From: Histoplasma ohiense
Lineage: Eukaryota > Ascomycota > Eurotiomycetes > Onygenales > Ajellomycetaceae
NCBI GenBank assembly: GCA_017607445.1
Contig: JAEVHH010000003.1
Coordinates: forward strand, 558,001 to 622,000
Direction of reading: 5' to 3'
DNA length: 64,000 bases
Part shown: positions 1-11,649 of the stretch, in pieces
Numbering within the stretch: position 1 is the first letter of the stretch
Layout of the letters: each line of letters begins with the position of its first letter
The notes under the pieces: model-generated
Database searches by the model: none
What the model was told of the DNA's origin: nothing
The model's input: only the letters and a program-made list of their open reading frames with translations
Made by a program: the position numbers and the translations under genes

Positions 1-3000
1 CAGTAACAGCTGGCACTAGCAAGCCCGTCCAGACTGTATTCAACGCGGATGCGTCGGATGATGAATCGGAGATGGAGTGGGAGGATGTCGAGGTCACACT
101 TTTCACACCCTTATCTGGGTCTGCGTCTGGACCAGGGAATGATGGGACTACGGAACAACGGGGTGTGGAGCAACAACAAAAGGAAGCTGGGGTGGGGGAA
201 TCAGCAGAGTCGCTGCAGATTACGCTTGAAAGGCCGGCGGAGAAAGGGAAACAGCGCGCTTCTGCTGTGAGGCGGAAACCCGTCACTGGACAAGAGAAGA
301 GGTGGCGACTTGACATTCATAAGATGCACATTTTGTGTCTATTAGTCCATGTTCAACTGAGGAATATGTGGTGCAATGATAATGAAGTCCAGGTTCGCGT
401 AGCTTCATCTACGGATTTTGTAGCGCTGGATATTAACTGACACGGAATTTTTCTTCCAGAATGTACTGAAGCGGCTTCTCTCTAAGCATACGACCATGTG
501 TCTGAACCCCAAAGAGACTTTACCACAGTTTACGCGCTCGACAACATTTGCAGATGGTCTAAAGCAAGCCAGTGAGACGTTCCGGCGCCGATTCAAAGCC
601 ACAGTCCCAGGCATGAAGCGTCCCTATTGGCTCGAGGACCCTAATGAATTGAAGGATCCAACTGTGCGATAAGCCAATAATTTCTACTTTCGTTGAACAA
701 TATATCAACAATATAAGAGTAACCCCACATGCTAACGAATTCATAGGACCTATTAGATTCTGCAGAGATACTATCGTCTAGAGAAGACTTCCTCCACCAA
801 GCAGTTGCCCTGCAAGGATCGAGAGACCTTGGTGCGCAGCTCTTCTGTGCGCTGCTACGAGCTATAGGCGTGGACGTGCGGCTGGTGTGCTCCCTGCAGG
901 TACTTCCGTTTACGGGCGTTGCTAAAGGGGTCATGCCGCTGAAACCGGAGCGGGAGTATATCGTTCTCTCTGAAGATGATGGGTCCCCGTCTAGTATTGA
1001 TGTTGGGCAAAGTTCACCGGCCACTGGTGGCACCGCAAAAACGCATGATACACCAGCGCCGTCAAGGACGCGCCGTATCGGACAACCCAGGTTTTCTTTA
1101 AGCCCGGCTCCGACTCCTAAGCCCAGGCCCTCAACTGGTTAGTTAAGACCTTTACGATTTCTTCTCATAGAACCACAATACAGCTACTAACCACAACGGT
1201 ACATAAATACATAGCTTTCCCACGAGCATTTTCGGAGTCGCCCTTCCCTGTATTCTGGGTCGAAGTATTCAATGAAGCGATGCAGAAATGGGTCCCTGTC
1301 GACCCAGTCGTGACAAATACTGTGGGAAAACCTTCTAAATTTGAACCCCCCGCCAGCGACCGTTACAACAATATGAGTTACGTCATCGCTTTCGAAGACG
1401 ACATGTCCGCCCGTGACGTTACAAAACGCTACACGAAATCTTTCAATTCCAAAACAAGGAAGCAGCGTGTCGAATCCACCAAGGACGGCGAGGAATGGTG
1501 GGCGCGGACGATGGCCTTCTTTCAGAAGCCGTTCCCGGATGATAGGGACCAGGTAGAAATCGGCGAATTGACGGCGAAGGCTGCGGCGGAAATGATGCCG
1601 AGGAATGTACAGGATTTCAAGGGCCATCCTGTTTATGCATTGGAGAGACATCTGCGAAGGAATGAAGTAATATATCCTAAGAGAGAGATTGGGAAGGTCG
1701 GGCTGAGTAAAATATCTCCCAGCAAGAAAAATCCGCCGCTGGAATCTGTCTACCGACGCGGGGATGTGCACCTCGTGAAAAGTGCGGATGGGTGGTACCG
1801 AAATGGTAGGGAAGTGAAGGTTGGTGAACAGCCTTTGAAAAGGGTTCGAGTTTTGCGGTCCACAGGAGGAGGTATTGGTCATTGCGAAGAGCTATCAGGT
1901 TACGAAGAGGAAGCTCAAGAGATTCCGATGTATTCCATCCACCAAACGGATCTGTACAAGCCGCCACCCATCGTCGAGAATCGTGTGACGAAGAATGCAT
2001 ACGGTAATATCGATGTGTATACGCCGAGCATGGTTCCAGAAGGTGGCTTTCATCTTAGGCACACAGAAGCGGCGGCCGCAGCGAGGGTTCTGGGCATCGA
2101 CTATGCCGATGCGGTGACTGGGTTCCAGTTCAAAGGCAGACATGGCACGGCCGTTGTGCAGGGCATTGTTGCGTCTGTTGAGTACCGCGAGGCTCTTTAT
2201 GCTGTTCTCGACGCGTTGGATGATGAGCGGGTTCAGGTTGAACACGAGAAACGGACGGCGGAGGCGTTGGCGATGTGGAAGTTGCTCTTGCTGAAGTTGA
2301 GGGTTGCAGAGCGGGTGAGGAGTTACGTTTTCGAGGGGGAGGGGGATGAAGAAGATGAGGATAAGGAGGAAGAAATGGTTCCTGATGATGGTAGTAATAT
2401 TGAAGGAGGCGGAGGTTTTATTCGTGAAAGTGGCCAGGCAGACGTCGTGCCTCTTCAGAAGGGTTTCTCTGACTTTGATAGCCCACTCGAGGCTGGTGGT
2501 GGCTTCCTTCCTGAAGGGATGAAGGAAGAGGAGAACCATTCGACATTGAGCGGGGGGTTTTTAAAATCCAGCGCCGTGCCGGATGAACCAGGTCCTTCTA
2601 GACCTGCCACAGGGTTAGAGAGTACCTCTCTCCGATCCAAAGGCAGATCGCGATATACCCTAATTGTGACCAAAGCTAAAAATGATACATCATCTACAAG
2701 CAACCAGCAACAACACATGCACAATCAGCCTACTTCTGTGGAGCCACGCATTTCTCAACTTGATATCTCCCCCACTGCAACGCCATTGCGTACACACATC
2801 GCATGGCAACCACAGGGCCAGCAATCCCCTACCGCTCAGCTCCAGCAGCAGGAACAACACCTCACCGCAACCGCAGCAGCAGGCTCACCCACAGCCCATA
2901 TCGCGTTCTCCTCCGCTGGCAGTGACCAGTGCAGCGTCGAGGAGATCTACAGGGTGCCAGACCTCGTGCATGAAGGGGAGTCTGAGAGTGAGATTGACCA

Positions 3001-3067
3001 GAGCTCGATGCTCTCGCATGATCCTGAGGATGAAGATGCGGAGCCGGAGTGGTTGCTTTCCGACTGA
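1..3067 (+). CDS. RAD4: DNA repair protein Rad4/XPC, 5'-partial
   Basis: Nucleotide excision repair damage-recognition factor (Rad4/XPC), nuclear. The gene enters from the left edge; the first full codon is at position 3. Exons read as 1-392, 460-663, 747-1137 and 1215-3067, with introns of 67, 83 and 77 nt, all GT-AG. The first three exons give the end of the transglutaminase-like domain (HKMHILCLL, RNMWCNDNEVQ, then NVLKRLLSKH and DGLKQASETFRRRFK). The last exon gives the junction into the beta-hairpin domains (SPFPVFWVEVFNEAMQKWVPVDP), BHD1 (PVYALERHLRRNEVIYPKR), BHD2, and BHD3 (NAYGNIDVYTPSMVPEGG, GIDYADAVTGFQFKGRHGTA). These are the DNA-contacting modules of the family. After BHD3 comes an acidic stretch and a disordered tail rich in Q, S and T. 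The N-terminus and start codon lie outside the window. No internal breaks are seen. Confidence 0.95.
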
Positions 3068-3846
3068 TATAATAATGGACTCTCATCTCTCTCACTTGGT
3101 TCAGCTTCGCATATTCGAGCAGGTTTTTTTTGTTGTGTAAATAAGTAATCATATGTATATATCCCCTTTTGCTGTTGCTTCTATGTTTATGTGAGTTGGG
3201 ATGTTGCATTGGGGATTGGGATATAAGATGCGGGGCTTGCAATATTCAGGACAAAAGAATGCGCTCCATATACCCTACTCTACCTGATTGTTTCTATTCC
3301 TGCTTTCCATCATCAAGTTGCGGAAAATCGCAACATTGGCTCAAGGTTGATTATATACATGGCGTTTGTCTCACAGAACTCGCTCTATGCGTGTGCTTGT
3401 AAAGACGCAGTATCAGAAGACTGTAAAACTAGGGAGACCGCATAGTTTCATTTTCTGAATGAACGATGGATGACCTGCGCGTACTCCAACCTCATTTCTA
3501 TCCGAATGGCAGCCCAACCCTAGAAGTAATCTCTCGATATCCATTGTACCCAGTTTGCAAATCCGGTTAGATCGTCCTAAAGAATGTGGAGTGATCATGG
3601 TAGTAGAACTTTTTTGTTTCCTTCAGCGATCTTGATTGATTTACCTTACGTCATACACGCGTCCGTCGCGTCCAATCTCACAAATCACATGATCCAGGCA
3701 TCGACGACTTCCTCAAATGGATCAAGTTCTTTGACATTTCTCACAGAATGAAATTGACAACTCCCTTCAGCGCAGGGAGTGCTTTTGATTTTTCTGTTTT
3801 CTTTTCCCTTTCTTTTTATTGTCGAAAAGAAAGGCAAAAGAAAAGG
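3068..3846. other. Intergenic, RAD4 3' flank and upstream of next gene
   Basis: 779 nt between two plus-strand genes. It should hold the RAD4 3' UTR and the promoter of the following gene. The last 70 nt before the chosen ATG (3779-3846) are T/C then A/G rich and look like a 5' leader. No coding or RNA gene was recognised. Confidence 0.6.
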
Positions 3847-5787
3847 ATGCCGCCAAAAACAAACACACTTCAAAACTCGAACCGACTCGATAAACTCAGC
3901 AAACTGGACAAGCCACTTCGCAAGGCAAGCAAGCAGACGACTAGGCAAGAGGCAAGACGAGCACGACCGCTGAGTAAATCAAGAATTGATCGTGAGCGAC
4001 AGTATAGGCTGGCCTTAGGTGGAAACACGCGCAACCAGAAGACCCTGACCCAGATTGATTTTGTGAAACAGGCGCAGGCATTACTAGCTCGTGAGGATAA
4101 GGACGAAGATGATGATTTGGAGCTAGAGTATATTGGTGGAGAGACCTGGGATGAGGTCCCAGTTCAATCGTCAAAACGGAGAAAGAGAAATGGGAATAGG
4201 CGGAGGGCCAATACTGGAAAAAGGATCGGGAGTGATCTTGTTGGGAGGAAGCAGGTAGATGAGACTAATGGATCAGATGATGATAAAACCTTGACTCAGA
4301 TGGGGTATGTTACTGGTTGGCAGAATGATGGAAGAAGCCACAGCATGCATGCAGGGCTGGGTAAGAGGAAGGGTGTGGATCGAATGGAGAATATTGGAAA
4401 GGAGCCGAAAGCGAAAATGTGTGACGGAACTCTGCAGGAGTCGAGAGCAAACTTCGACAACCGGACGGGCACGCAAGGCAGGAAAAGGAAACTCTCAGAG
4501 GTCAATTCTGAATGCCACTCCTCACAAATTGTTCCTCCTTCGTCCCTCAATCTGGGAGGCAATTCATCGGCACGAACACCAGTGACACCGCGGAAACCAA
4601 TTAATCGGGTGGTTCCTTCATCACAGTCGCCAGACAGTCCTGCTCTCATATTACTCCCATGCACATTGAAGGAATCTCCGCCGAAATTTCCCCTTGCTCC
4701 ACTTTCTCACAATGTAACGCCGAGGAACACTGTACCTCCCTCGAAGGGTGAGTATATGACCCCCATCTGTGACTCGCAACTGGCACAATACGAAATCCCC
4801 GTGTCACCTTTCAACTCCGCTAGTACTGGTTCCCCTAACCGGAGTTATGAAGAAGAATCAGTAATCGATCTTAGGACCACACCTACTACATCTCCTCCAT
4901 TTGCGCCCGGAAAGGACTCCGATAAAAAGCTCTCAAAATCATCCCATAGTATAGCAAAGCAAACAACGCCAAAGGACCAAAAGACTGAACCGTGTGACCC
5001 TGACACGATCTCTTTTGACGCAGAAAAATCAAAGAAAAGAGTGATATATGAAACGGACGCAGAGACAGAGGACGAGGAAATCCACCTTTCATGCAAAGAA
5101 CACTATTCCTGGCGGACTCAAACTCAAGTCATTCATGATTCCAGTTCGAGATCGCGCAATGATGATTATTATGATGATTACCCTCTGAATGAGCTCCCAA
5201 CCCAAGCCCGCAATTCAGACCAGGAATCATGCGACACCCTTCCAAAAAATATGCTTGACTCCGAGGCGTCCATGCTCTATTACCGCAAGCCCATGAGTTT
5301 ATCATTTGAGCCAGGATCTGAGCTAGCCAATATTAATACACAGAGGCTGGCGGAGTTATTTCCAGCCGCTGAGACAGAAAATGAGGAATGTGTAATCCCC
5401 CACCTTTCTACCATTCCCGAAAAACACGAAGCAGAAGAGGATAGCGTAGATCACGCTTCTACAACAAGGCCCACCAAGAATAGTAGTACGAACCATATCT
5501 CTAATTCACCACGGCGTCAACCTCCTCTGAACACTACAGCGGAGCGAAGTATCTCACCGCCCTCGTCGCCACCCGTCGTGCTAGTTGAGTCCTCACAGCA
5601 CAGTGACATGGGAGATGCAGATCCGGACCATACGGCTTGCATTGATTCACAAAACGATTGCCAGGGCCTAGTTACTACAAGTCAATTGTTGACAGATAGC
5701 ATGATGGAAAGCGTTTCCGGCCCATCAATGTGGATGTCCAGCCATGATCCCTCGCAGGAGGAGTACCAGGATACGGCCGAGACGTAA
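3847..5787 (+). CDS. Conserved fungal protein, largely disordered
   Basis: Single-exon gene of 646 aa from the ATG at 3847 (MPPKTNTLQN). An in-frame ATG at 3748 would add 33 residues, but that extension is low-complexity F/S sequence encoded by a pyrimidine-rich stretch typical of a leader, so 3847 is preferred. The protein is basic at the N-terminus (about residues 20-60, rich in K and R). It contains two copies of a short motif, KTLTQIDFV and KTLTQMGYV, about 80 residues apart, then many S/T-P and TQ dipeptides, several acidic stretches, and near the end TTSQLLTDSMMESV. From memory, unnamed filamentous-ascomycete proteins share LTQ-type motifs and a TSQLLxDSLM-like end. No enzymatic domain or membrane segment is visible. 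The role is unknown; a nuclear location is only an inference from the basic segments. Confidence 0.75.
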   Translation: MPPKTNTLQNSNRLDKLSKLDKPLRKASKQTTRQEARRARPLSKSRIDRERQYRLALGGNTRNQKTLTQIDFVKQAQALLAREDKDEDDDLELEYIGGETWDEVPVQSSKRRKRNGNRRRANTGKRIGSDLVGRKQVDETNGSDDDKTLTQMGYVTGWQNDGRSHSMHAGLGKRKGVDRMENIGKEPKAKMCDGTLQESRANFDNRTGTQGRKRKLSEVNSECHSSQIVPPSSLNLGGNSSARTPVTPRKPINRVVPSSQSPDSPALILLPCTLKESPPKFPLAPLSHNVTPRNTVPPSKGEYMTPICDSQLAQYEIPVSPFNSASTGSPNRSYEEESVIDLRTTPTTSPPFAPGKDSDKKLSKSSHSIAKQTTPKDQKTEPCDPDTISFDAEKSKKRVIYETDAETEDEEIHLSCKEHYSWRTQTQVIHDSSSRSRNDDYYDDYPLNELPTQARNSDQESCDTLPKNMLDSEASMLYYRKPMSLSFEPGSELANINTQRLAELFPAAETENEECVIPHLSTIPEKHEAEEDSVDHASTTRPTKNSSTNHISNSPRRQPPLNTTAERSISPPSSPPVVLVESSQHSDMGDADPDHTACIDSQNDCQGLVTTSQLLTDSMMESVSGPSMWMSSHDPSQEEYQDTAET

Positions 5788-6259
5788 GGGTTAGATTTTG
5801 CAGCATACTTTTTATCTTCTCGTGTAGGATGCTGGTGCGTCCGAGTTACAGCAATGTCCTCGTAAACTGTATTTTTTAATTGGGATAAACCGACTACGGA
5901 TTTGGGGGCTCTGGGATTATATTGTCGTTTTTATTTGAGTTAGTTATTTAGATACCTATACTTAATTTGCAGGTTGTGTCGGATTTTTATACTACGACTC
6001 GATGCACGGATCGTTATCACGTGGGTTGCCATCGAGGATCCTCCAGTCTCCCGCAGTTACAACGTCACTCCAAGCCAACGTTCTGGGTCTACGCAAGAGA
6101 CGACCTTCCTCGATTGCCAGGCTGCGAGAGCATCAGCATTTTGACCGTAATGATATCTAACCTGAGTTAACTAACTGGAGGTTTAACAGCTCCCACATCG
6201 AATACCCGATACTTATCTCCAGCCCGTCAAGCACCAACCCGACTCATGAAACCGCCACA
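5788..6259. other. Intergenic, promoter of BSD-domain gene
   Basis: 472 nt between two plus-strand genes. It contains ATCACGTGGG near 6016-6025, an E-box-like CACGTG core about 240 nt before the next ATG. No coding sequence was recognised. Confidence 0.5.
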
Positions 6260-7687
6260 ATGGACATAGCTTACGACCATATCCAAGAGGAAATCCTCAC
6301 CACTCATGACGCCAATAACCAGGAAAATGAGTCTTCAAACCAGGAAGCCGGCTCGAACAACGCTGACACATCTACTCAGTCGTCCCAACGTCCCAATCTT
6401 GACCTAGGTGCCGAATTCCAAGAGACATTCCGTGCTTTTTCCTCAAACCCCTGGGGTGCCCGACTAGGAGGCCTCTGGGGTAATGTTCGCAAACATGGAG
6501 AAACCTATTACCAAGGGGCCCGTCAGGAGTACGAGGCCGTGAGCGAAGAGGCAATCAAAGGGTTTACGGACTTGAGGGCTACTATCGTTGGGCGGACGAG
6601 AGGACTGTCGCTAGGAGGAGCATTGGGAGGTGGAGATGGCAGTGATGAGATAGGAGAAAAAGGGAAAGATAAGGAAAGTGAAAATGATATGGAGGGCTCT
6701 ACCGCTGCATCTACGTCATCAAGTCCAAAAAATGACAAGGTTGATGATGAACCGGATGGGGAGGGGATAATCTCTCGCTTCCGTAGCGAGGCTGCGAAGC
6801 GCTTGAAGGATATCGAAAAGGCGGAGGATGCGGCAGATGAGGCGCTACTTCGTTTCGGGACCAATATCCGTAATTTCCTTCGTGATGCTGTGAGCATTGC
6901 GCCCCCTGAAGATACCAAAGATAATAAAACGGTTCTTTTCGAGAGTAAGGACGTTGATGGGAAAAGAGTTATCCATACTACGCGATTTGAGGCACAACTT
7001 CATGCTATCCATTCGAACATTGATCGGTTATCGCAGGATCCTGTTAGCGACGAGTGGTCCTGCTGGAAGAGCGAGTTTAAGGTCGATAGCAAGACTAGTG
7101 AGATTGCCCACGATCTAGAGGCATATCCCGAGCTGCGGAGGGCGATGGAAAGCCTTGTTCCTGAGAAGGTTGAGTATGCTGATTTCTGGTGCCGGTATTA
7201 CTTCTTCCGTCTGGTTATTGAAACGGAGGAACAAAGACGGAAGGAAATGTTGAAAGGTCTGTTCGCTTATTCCCATGGTGTTTACTGTATCTTCTTTAAG
7301 TTTCCACCTTCCTAACACACTGAAACAGGTGCATCCACTGTCGATGACGAGGAAGTGGCCTGGGACGAAGATTCTGACTCTGAATCTGACTCCCCATCTA
7401 CCCCCCAAGTTACCATCGACCAAGCTGGTGGCACTAGTCCCCCGTCAGAGTCTCCGACTTCGATGAACGCCTCCCGACTATCATCCGGTAACGAGACGCT
7501 AAAGGCTACTGAGCACCGCAGTTCGAATGACCAACAATCACAGGCTGACAGTGACGCCAGCTACGACCTTGTCAGTGGCGCCACAAGTCGCGCTCCCAGC
7601 AGTCCCCGGCAGCGAGGGAAATCAGCATCCACTGCTTCGTCTGCTGCTAAGCCCGATGATGATAGTGACGAGGAAGATTGGGAGTGA
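6260..7687 (+). CDS. BSD-domain protein (Dos2-like)
   Basis: Two exons, 6260-7256 and 7329-7687, with an intron of 72 nt (donor GTCTGT, acceptor ACAG) and 451 aa. The N-terminal third is N/Q/S rich and is followed by an amphipathic segment (WGARLGGLWGNVRKHGETY). A mid-region helix (IEKAEDAADEALLRFGTN) precedes FLRDAVSIAPP. The BSD domain is about residues 230-335, with FEAQLHAIHSNIDRLSQDP, a conserved Phe/Trp pair in DEWSCWKSEF, and YADFWCRYYFFRLVIE, the aromatic core of the family. The tail is acidic (DDEEVAWDEDSDSESDSP). This layout matches the fungal BSD proteins related to yeast DOS2, whose biochemical role is poorly defined; BSD domains also occur in TFIIH p62. It follows the preceding gene on the same strand and converges with the RanGTP-binding gene. 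Confidence 0.88.
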
Positions 7688-8648
7688 ACGAAAGAGATTG
7701 CTGTTTGTCCCTGGAATATGAGCACGCGACATGTTGTTTTGATATTGAGCTCAGTGGACGTGTCTGATCGTACATGTCTTTCCTTGGTTTTAATAGCCTG
7801 CCAGGCTGATTACTCCTGCCACAGTGGGATATGACCCTTTCTGGATTCTACCCCATTACGACAGTATTATTCTGCCCACAGACAGCATTTATGTGTTTTG
7901 ATTAAGATCTCCTGTCAGTGGAAATTATTTTTTGTTGCGTCTTGGTTTTCTCACCCTTCAGTTACCCTGTGCCCTGTGCCCTTACTATTTCCCCACCAAA
8001 TCTACACCTGGCGTGTTACAATTTTTTACAGTTGTAATCTGGGCATCGGCGTTGTGTGTCCTTTCTTTGATTCCTTTCGAGATTTTTCATTTTAATGTAT
8101 CTTATGGAACATTGCTACATCGGGCGTGGAGTTTCTGGGTTTTTCGCAATTTGATTACTTTTTATCCCCTTCATTTCATGTTCCCTTCATTTGCCCGCGT
8201 CGTCTTCGCCTGGATTGTGCTTCTGTTTTAGTGAACTTCCGAATATTAATTATATGGTTGAGCTGAACCTCGATGGGTCGTTCGAGCTTATGTCTCTTAC
8301 CACAATAGCGAAAACCTCAGTAAGAAATGTAATTCTATTATGACGGGTAATATCCATCCTATATCACAATGCCTTACCAGCCAGCCAGCCATGCCCTCCG
8401 TCAAGCTTGATAGATACAACGCTCTCAAGTCCCCTAGTTGTCGAAATACTCAATAAAACACATCTTAAAACTTGTTCCATCTACCCATGATATTAGAAAG
8501 AATTTAAGAGTCACATGCAAGTCACCCTAGGAAAGGAAAGATAGGATGCGCTAGGATACAGAAGAAACGATTGCATAAAAACTCGTCTAATTCATCAATG
8601 GATCAATTTCCTTCTATTCTATTTACATAAACCAACCCATCTTACCAA
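7688..8648. other. Intergenic between convergent genes
   Basis: 961 nt of AT-rich sequence between the 3' ends of the BSD-domain gene and the RanGTP-binding gene. It contains no ORF with family resemblance. It presumably holds two 3' UTRs with their polyadenylation signals. Confidence 0.6.
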
Positions 8649-11165
8649 TTAACTACCCAACCCTTCCCTTGAAGTCTCTCGTATCGAAGCAGGACTTGCA
8701 CCTAGCTCTTGATCCGTTTGCCCCGTTTCCGGACGGACCAGTTGACTGCCCTCTCTCCGCTGTAGTTGCTGCCTTCTAAGTATCTCAGGTCGCCAACCCC
8801 CCTTACGAGCAGCGCGTATGGATGGCGACTCTGGCGCTGAAGAATCTATGGGATATTCTAGGGGCGTTGTTGAACGACGGAATGACCTCCTGCGTGAGCC
8901 GGACAGTTGACTTTCAGTAGGCGATCCCGGGTACGTGCCCTTAAGCGGCAGACTCCATTCAGCTGCTGCTCTGGTATTCCACGCTACGGGGCTAGGAGAT
9001 AGCTTTGTAGACCCCTGTTCAAACTCAGCGTCCGCGCCGTTGTATTGGTATTCTTCACCATGCCGTTTCAGAGGGCTTTCGTTATACGGGTCCCAACCCA
9101 CTTTGCGGCGGGCTTCGGCGCGGACACGTTGGCGATGGTGTTCGTCACCACCTGCGCCGGTTGCGGAGGATTCCTCCAAAAAGAAGTTTAAGAGCTCGTC
9201 AGTAATGGAAAGGTGGGATTGTTGTTGGAATTGTTGGAGGGAGGTTAGGCGGAGGAGCGTTTCGAGGAGAGAAAGAGAGGTGCGGATGTGGTTAAAGAGG
9301 GGGTTGGAGAGAGTGGGTTGCTGGAGTAGGGGTTGGGAAGATGGCTGGGTTGTCAGTTGTCGATGTGGAGTGGGTGGGAGTGATGGGGCGGGCGATGATT
9401 TGTCGTCCCCACAGAGGTGCAATTTTGCGATTTTCTCTGATAGTTGTGGTTCTACGGATATGGAGCATGGCTTGCGAGTTGAGTCTGAGGTTGAAGTTGA
9501 TGCATCAGCGGGAGGCTCCGGGTCGGATTCGGCTTCGGTTTCGGAGTCTGAATCCTCGTTTTCGTCGTGGACCTCGAATGCAATCCATTCGAGATCTAGG
9601 CCTCTCGGAAATTTGTATTTCTGAGATTCACTTTGGCCATCTAGGTGAGCGGATGAAGAATCACCTCCCAGAAGTTGTGCGTCAAGATGGGATTGTTCCT
9701 CATCCCCTGAGTTTTCACCGGTCTCCTCTTCTTCAAAATCAGTAAAATCGGAGTCCCGTTGATCCATCATACGTCTAGGCGGGATAGCATTGGTGTCTCG
9801 TTTCAGAAGTAATATAGGATTGTTCGTTTCTCCCTCACTTCCAATATTAAGAATCTTGCCAGTATCAGCGTAGAATATCTTCGAGATCTCATGGATGGGA
9901 ATTATCTCTCTGATTCCTGCAAGGTCGACATCTTCATAACTTCCCATATTTTCGACATCGGTATGCACGCGCCCATCATCAAGATCTTCAATAATGAGGA
10001 TTTGGTACGCAAATTCATCTTTCCTGGCCTCTTCACGGATAGCTCTCACCTTAGTAAGGCCGTGCTGACGATGTAGATTCCTATAGGATGGAAATATCAT
10101 ATCCATAGATACACGCCGTAATTTAACCCGCGCTTTGTGGATTACCTCTTTCCAAGTAGTGTTTCGGACACTCTCTTCATCCACAGGACGGATGTGCCCT
10201 GAAAACAACATGTACACTGATAGCGTAAATGTCGGTCCAATCTGCACAGGCTGTGATGGAGACATGGAGTATTGCGTATCGCCGCTCGTCAAAAATGTAC
10301 TGGCCTGGAGTAATCGAGATGGTGATACCGTTGAGGGAAGGGATGTTGATAAATTAGCTCCAGAAGTAGTAATGGCGAGGTTAATTAGTGGCACTGCATC
10401 CTCAATCCTCTGAAGGAGGTTTCGGATATCCTTGATTATGGATTTTATCTCGCCATCAAGTTTTGTGCGGCCCGTGACTGAGATTGCTCCTTTTCGATAT
10501 AATTCCTCCACGGACACAGCTTTTGACAGTCGCAGACCAAGGTTTTGAATATCCCACCTCAAAGACTTGGTAAGTGCCAAAGCGGATTCAAGAGAGGTAT
10601 TACCACGGGCAGCTCTGCAACCAAGTTAATCGTGAGAGCATGCAGCAATCTGAATGAAACTCACATCAATTCGATCATGTCAATGGCCGGGGATATTATC
10701 TAATAACAGTTAGATATCAAGCTTCTAACAATTCTCATGTCGAACTATGAAAATAAATATGTTCAACACCAGTAAAAAGAATCGGAATAAAAAGTTGCGT
10801 ACTTTTATTTTGCTCTGCAAACGTTCCTGGAGTGTTTGTAGTTCAACTCGCTCGGAATCGCTCACAGTCTGCCTAGTAGTTAGCGGTTGAAAGAAAGAGT
10901 CGCGGGCACGTAACACAAGCATACCTTCAGCAACTTTGCGGACTGGCGGATGGCATATCCAGCAGTAATAGTAATTCCAGACCTTAACTTAATCAGTAAA
11001 CCATCTTCCTTTAGGTATAAACCGAAATAGCAAAATAGCATTCTTACCGGATCGCATAGTTCATCGCCTGCTGCGTCACCTGTTCAAATCCAATCAGTTG
11101 ATCTGACCTGGAATTCTGGTAATGGAACTCATGCTTCTTAATACCCTAGAAAGGAACACATCCAT
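8649..11165 (-). CDS. RanGTP-binding protein (Yrb30-like family)
   Basis: Six exons on the minus strand: 11165-11145 (MDVFLSR), 11079-11048 (VTQQAMNYAIR), 10982-10925 (SGITITAGYAIRQSAKLLK), 10868-10803, 10699-10665 and 10614-8649, giving 725 aa. All introns are GT-AG and phases close exactly. The assembled N-terminus matches, as I remember it, the conserved start of the fungal RanGTP-binding protein family (ITQQAMNYAIRSG, SKI-IISPAIDMIELIAARGNTSLE). The last exon carries the rest of the conserved region (ALTKSLRWDIQNLGLRLSKA; SGHIRPVDEES; a lipid-head-like RPxDEE segment) and then acidic, low-complexity sequence. Family knowledge: binding of Ran-GTP and influence on nuclear transport. The five short 5' exons are easy to miss. 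Its start lies 484 nt from SUP35, so the two share a promoter region. Confidence 0.88.
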
Positions 11166-11649
11166 CCTGGAAAATAGTCTACTGTAACAATAATCTGTCC
11201 TATTATGACTACCCCATTGCAGATGAAGATGGACGTTGAAGGGGAGGAATTCGATAAGGAGAGACTGCTCGACACAGCGTTTTCACGACTCAATATAGGC
11301 GCATTTTAGTCTGCCAACACCATGATAACCGGACAACTCCCAACGGACAGATGCATCAGGAGAGTTAGTTTGTTGACATCTTGATAGTGGAAGGGGCATC
11401 CATGGTCACGTGGTAGTTGGCGCTTGACGACGTCATCGTCAGACGCGATTAACGCGGAGGGAACCAGCCCGTAATAGTACTAGTGCAGTATGCCTAAAAT
11501 TAACCCCTCGCTGTGTTAGTTATTCACCACCCGCTTTCACACCTCATTCTCGCGATATTGGGATATTAAAAAAAAAATACACATTTCAATATTTATATTC
11601 TGCCTTTCCTTTTTATTGACTTTGGACCTTGTGCTCTTTTCCCGTCACT
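11166..11649. promoter_or_regulatory. Divergent promoter, RanGTP-binding gene / SUP35
   Basis: 484 nt between the two start codons. It contains a perfect E-box palindrome CACGTG at 11407-11412 and, 12 nt on, TGACGACGTCATCGTCA at 11425-11441, a near-palindrome holding a CRE-like GACGTCAT core. Both motifs are of the kind bound by bHLH and bZIP (ATF/CREB) factors in fungi. An A-run and AT-rich DNA (11570-11605) follow toward SUP35. Which gene each site serves cannot be told from sequence. Confidence 0.55.

Noticed and set aside
1187..2539. Minus-strand ORFs opposite RAD4
   Set aside because: Shadows of the conserved RAD4 reading frame.
3748..3846. Upstream in-frame ATG extending the gene by 33 residues
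   Set aside because: The extension is low-complexity sequence from a pyrimidine-rich stretch typical of a leader; the ATG at 3847 is more plausible.
8935..9745. Plus-strand ORFs of 229 and 134 codons
   Set aside because: Antisense to the last exon of the RanGTP-binding gene; no family resemblance.
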